Source: Orthonyx spaldingii (lineage: Eukaryota > Chordata > Aves > Passeriformes > Orthonychidae). From it: a stretch of 64,000 nucleotides of DNA. A model generated the notes under the pieces. The model did no database searches and was not told the origin of the DNA. It saw only the letters and a list, made by a program, of their open reading frames with translations. Where the stretch lies: assembly GCA_013397795.1 (NCBI GenBank), contig VZTJ01002466.1:489696-553695 (forward strand). Direction: 5' to 3'. The position numbers and the translations under genes are program-made. The stretch's first letter is position 1. The number at the start of each line of letters is the position of its first letter. Below, in pieces: positions 62,780-64,000 of this stretch.

Positions 62780-64000
62780 CAAGATATAATTACCACCTCG
62801 AATCCTAGTGGGGTTTAAGCTGCCATAAAATCCAGGGACAATACAGATGCAACCACATGCAGCTCAGGGCAACGGGTTTTATCTGCTCTGGCCTTCTGTG
62901 GCCACCCCTCCCCAAGTGGGTCTTTCAGTTATCTGACCACTCTGGGACTAGCTTGGGGCTCCAAGGGTGGGGTGTGAGGCATTGATTCTGCTGTGCCAGG
63001 TGTGCCAGTGATTGACAATCATTCAGTTGTTTTGAGCCTGTAATCGTTTTGTCTGGTCTCTCACACCTGGCTCATCCTTTCTTAAAGAGTCTTTTTTTGT
63101 CTCATGAATTCCCTTTCACAAACAGTGCATTTGTTTACTTGCTGATGAGATTTGTAACCTGAATCAATATTACTCCAGCCTTTACTCAATGCAAGGATGT
63201 AAATACTAGTTACAAAATGTGAATCGCTTGCATTCCCAGACCTCAAACAGTAACAATTTATAAAGAGAATCGATGACCTTCACCATCTCAAACCTTGCCC
63301 TGTTCAGTTATGTGGGAGTAGTATTTTGACATCTGCATGACTGCCTGTCTGAAATAGGAGCGATGTGGAGTCCCTCTGCAGTCCCCAAAGTTTGGTTCCT
63401 AGGCTACAATCCAAACTGTCAGTGACTGACACTTTGACAGCCCCGGGAGACAGGCTGTGGTTGCACGCAGGCAGAGTTCAGCCCCTGCCTCACTCCTGCT
63501 TGCTATTCTCAGAGCCGAGCTGTATTGGCAAGAAGAGGAATGACTTGCAGGGAAGTGGTGTGAGATGGGGGATCCTGTGCTGAGTAATGCAAAAATGGAG
63601 GAATTCCAGTAATACAGCCTCACAAGTGTAAGGTATTTTCAGCATTTATGCCACTCTGTCTGCTCAGGTGTTTTTTGCTGTGCACTGTCCTGAAAGAGTA
63701 TTATACTTTCAATGCATTTGTTCTGGTTTTATTTCATATACTCTGTTTCAGGTTAGGTAAGAAGGTTTCAAAATTAGCTTGTAATTGGCTTCTTTGAATC
63801 ATTGCAATTATGCAGCACACACAACATCATCCTCAGCTGGACAAAGTTCAGCAGTGTTGTGAGAGGAAATGCTTTCCCTCATACTAAATTCACCAGTTGC
63901 ACAAAGCCTGGAATAACACAGGACACTATTAATTTAAAATTTTCTCTTTGCACTCCTGCTTAGCATCCCCTTAACGATTTCTCCACAACAGACCTGCTGT
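62780..64000. other. unique sequence, no gene seen
   Basis: This part is slightly GC-richer around 62860-63010 and 63360-63560 but has no recognisable exon, repeat or promoter. Two overlapping open frames of just over 70 codons on opposite strands at 63365-63623 have no family features. Confidence 0.55.

Noticed and set aside
1..64000. Search for tRNA, rRNA, CRISPR arrays, operons, bacterial or phage features
   Set aside because: None was seen. The sequence is vertebrate-like non-coding DNA, so such systems are not expected, and no undescribed system with several genes is supported.

Overview
This window looks like bird nuclear DNA with no recognisable gene: AT-rich, CpG-poor intergenic or intronic sequence. 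The best evidence for a bird is the repeat content. There are two clear CR1 (chicken repeat 1) LINE 3' ends, one ending in the ATTCTATG-type octamer repeat typical of bird CR1. There are also five long terminal repeat (LTR) copies from two families I recognise by memory of avian sequence. No search was run, so family names and species level are inference; a neoavian bird, perhaps a songbird, is my best guess.

Layout. 1-14.6 kb is mostly unique AT-rich DNA, with one weak candidate exon at 1914-2044 (+) and a perfect 14-bp-stem inverted repeat at 8393-8425. An old LTR of family A lies at about 14647-15186. 15.2-23.4 kb is unique sequence. A nearly full-length family B LTR (about 1 kb) lies at 23367-24370. 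24.4-38 kb is unique, with a possible conserved regulatory block at 25070-25270, an A-rich tract at 26450-26515, and palindromes at 33530 and 36519. A CCAA microsatellite is at 38086-38129 and an old CR1 remnant near 39132-39290.

The richest part is 41.5-43.5 kb. It is a composite retroviral relic: a family B-like fragment flanked by inverted copies of the same family A internal sequence, then the family A 3' internal region, polypurine tract and 3' LTR. That LTR is split by a younger, GC- and CpG-rich 735-bp solo LTR with an exact 6-bp target duplication. Further right are a short family A LTR at 47412-47698, an unclassified GC-richer block at 48.7-49.65 kb, a minus-strand CR1 at 51807-52045, homeodomain-motif-rich AT sequence near 56.3-56.9 kb, an internally deleted family B LTR at 57436-58009 and a plus-strand CR1 at 58369-58672.

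No protein-coding gene, tRNA, rRNA, CRISPR array or operon could be supported. All open reading frames seen are short, lack family motifs, and often overlap repeats or run on both strands at once. All six LTRs point the same way (+).
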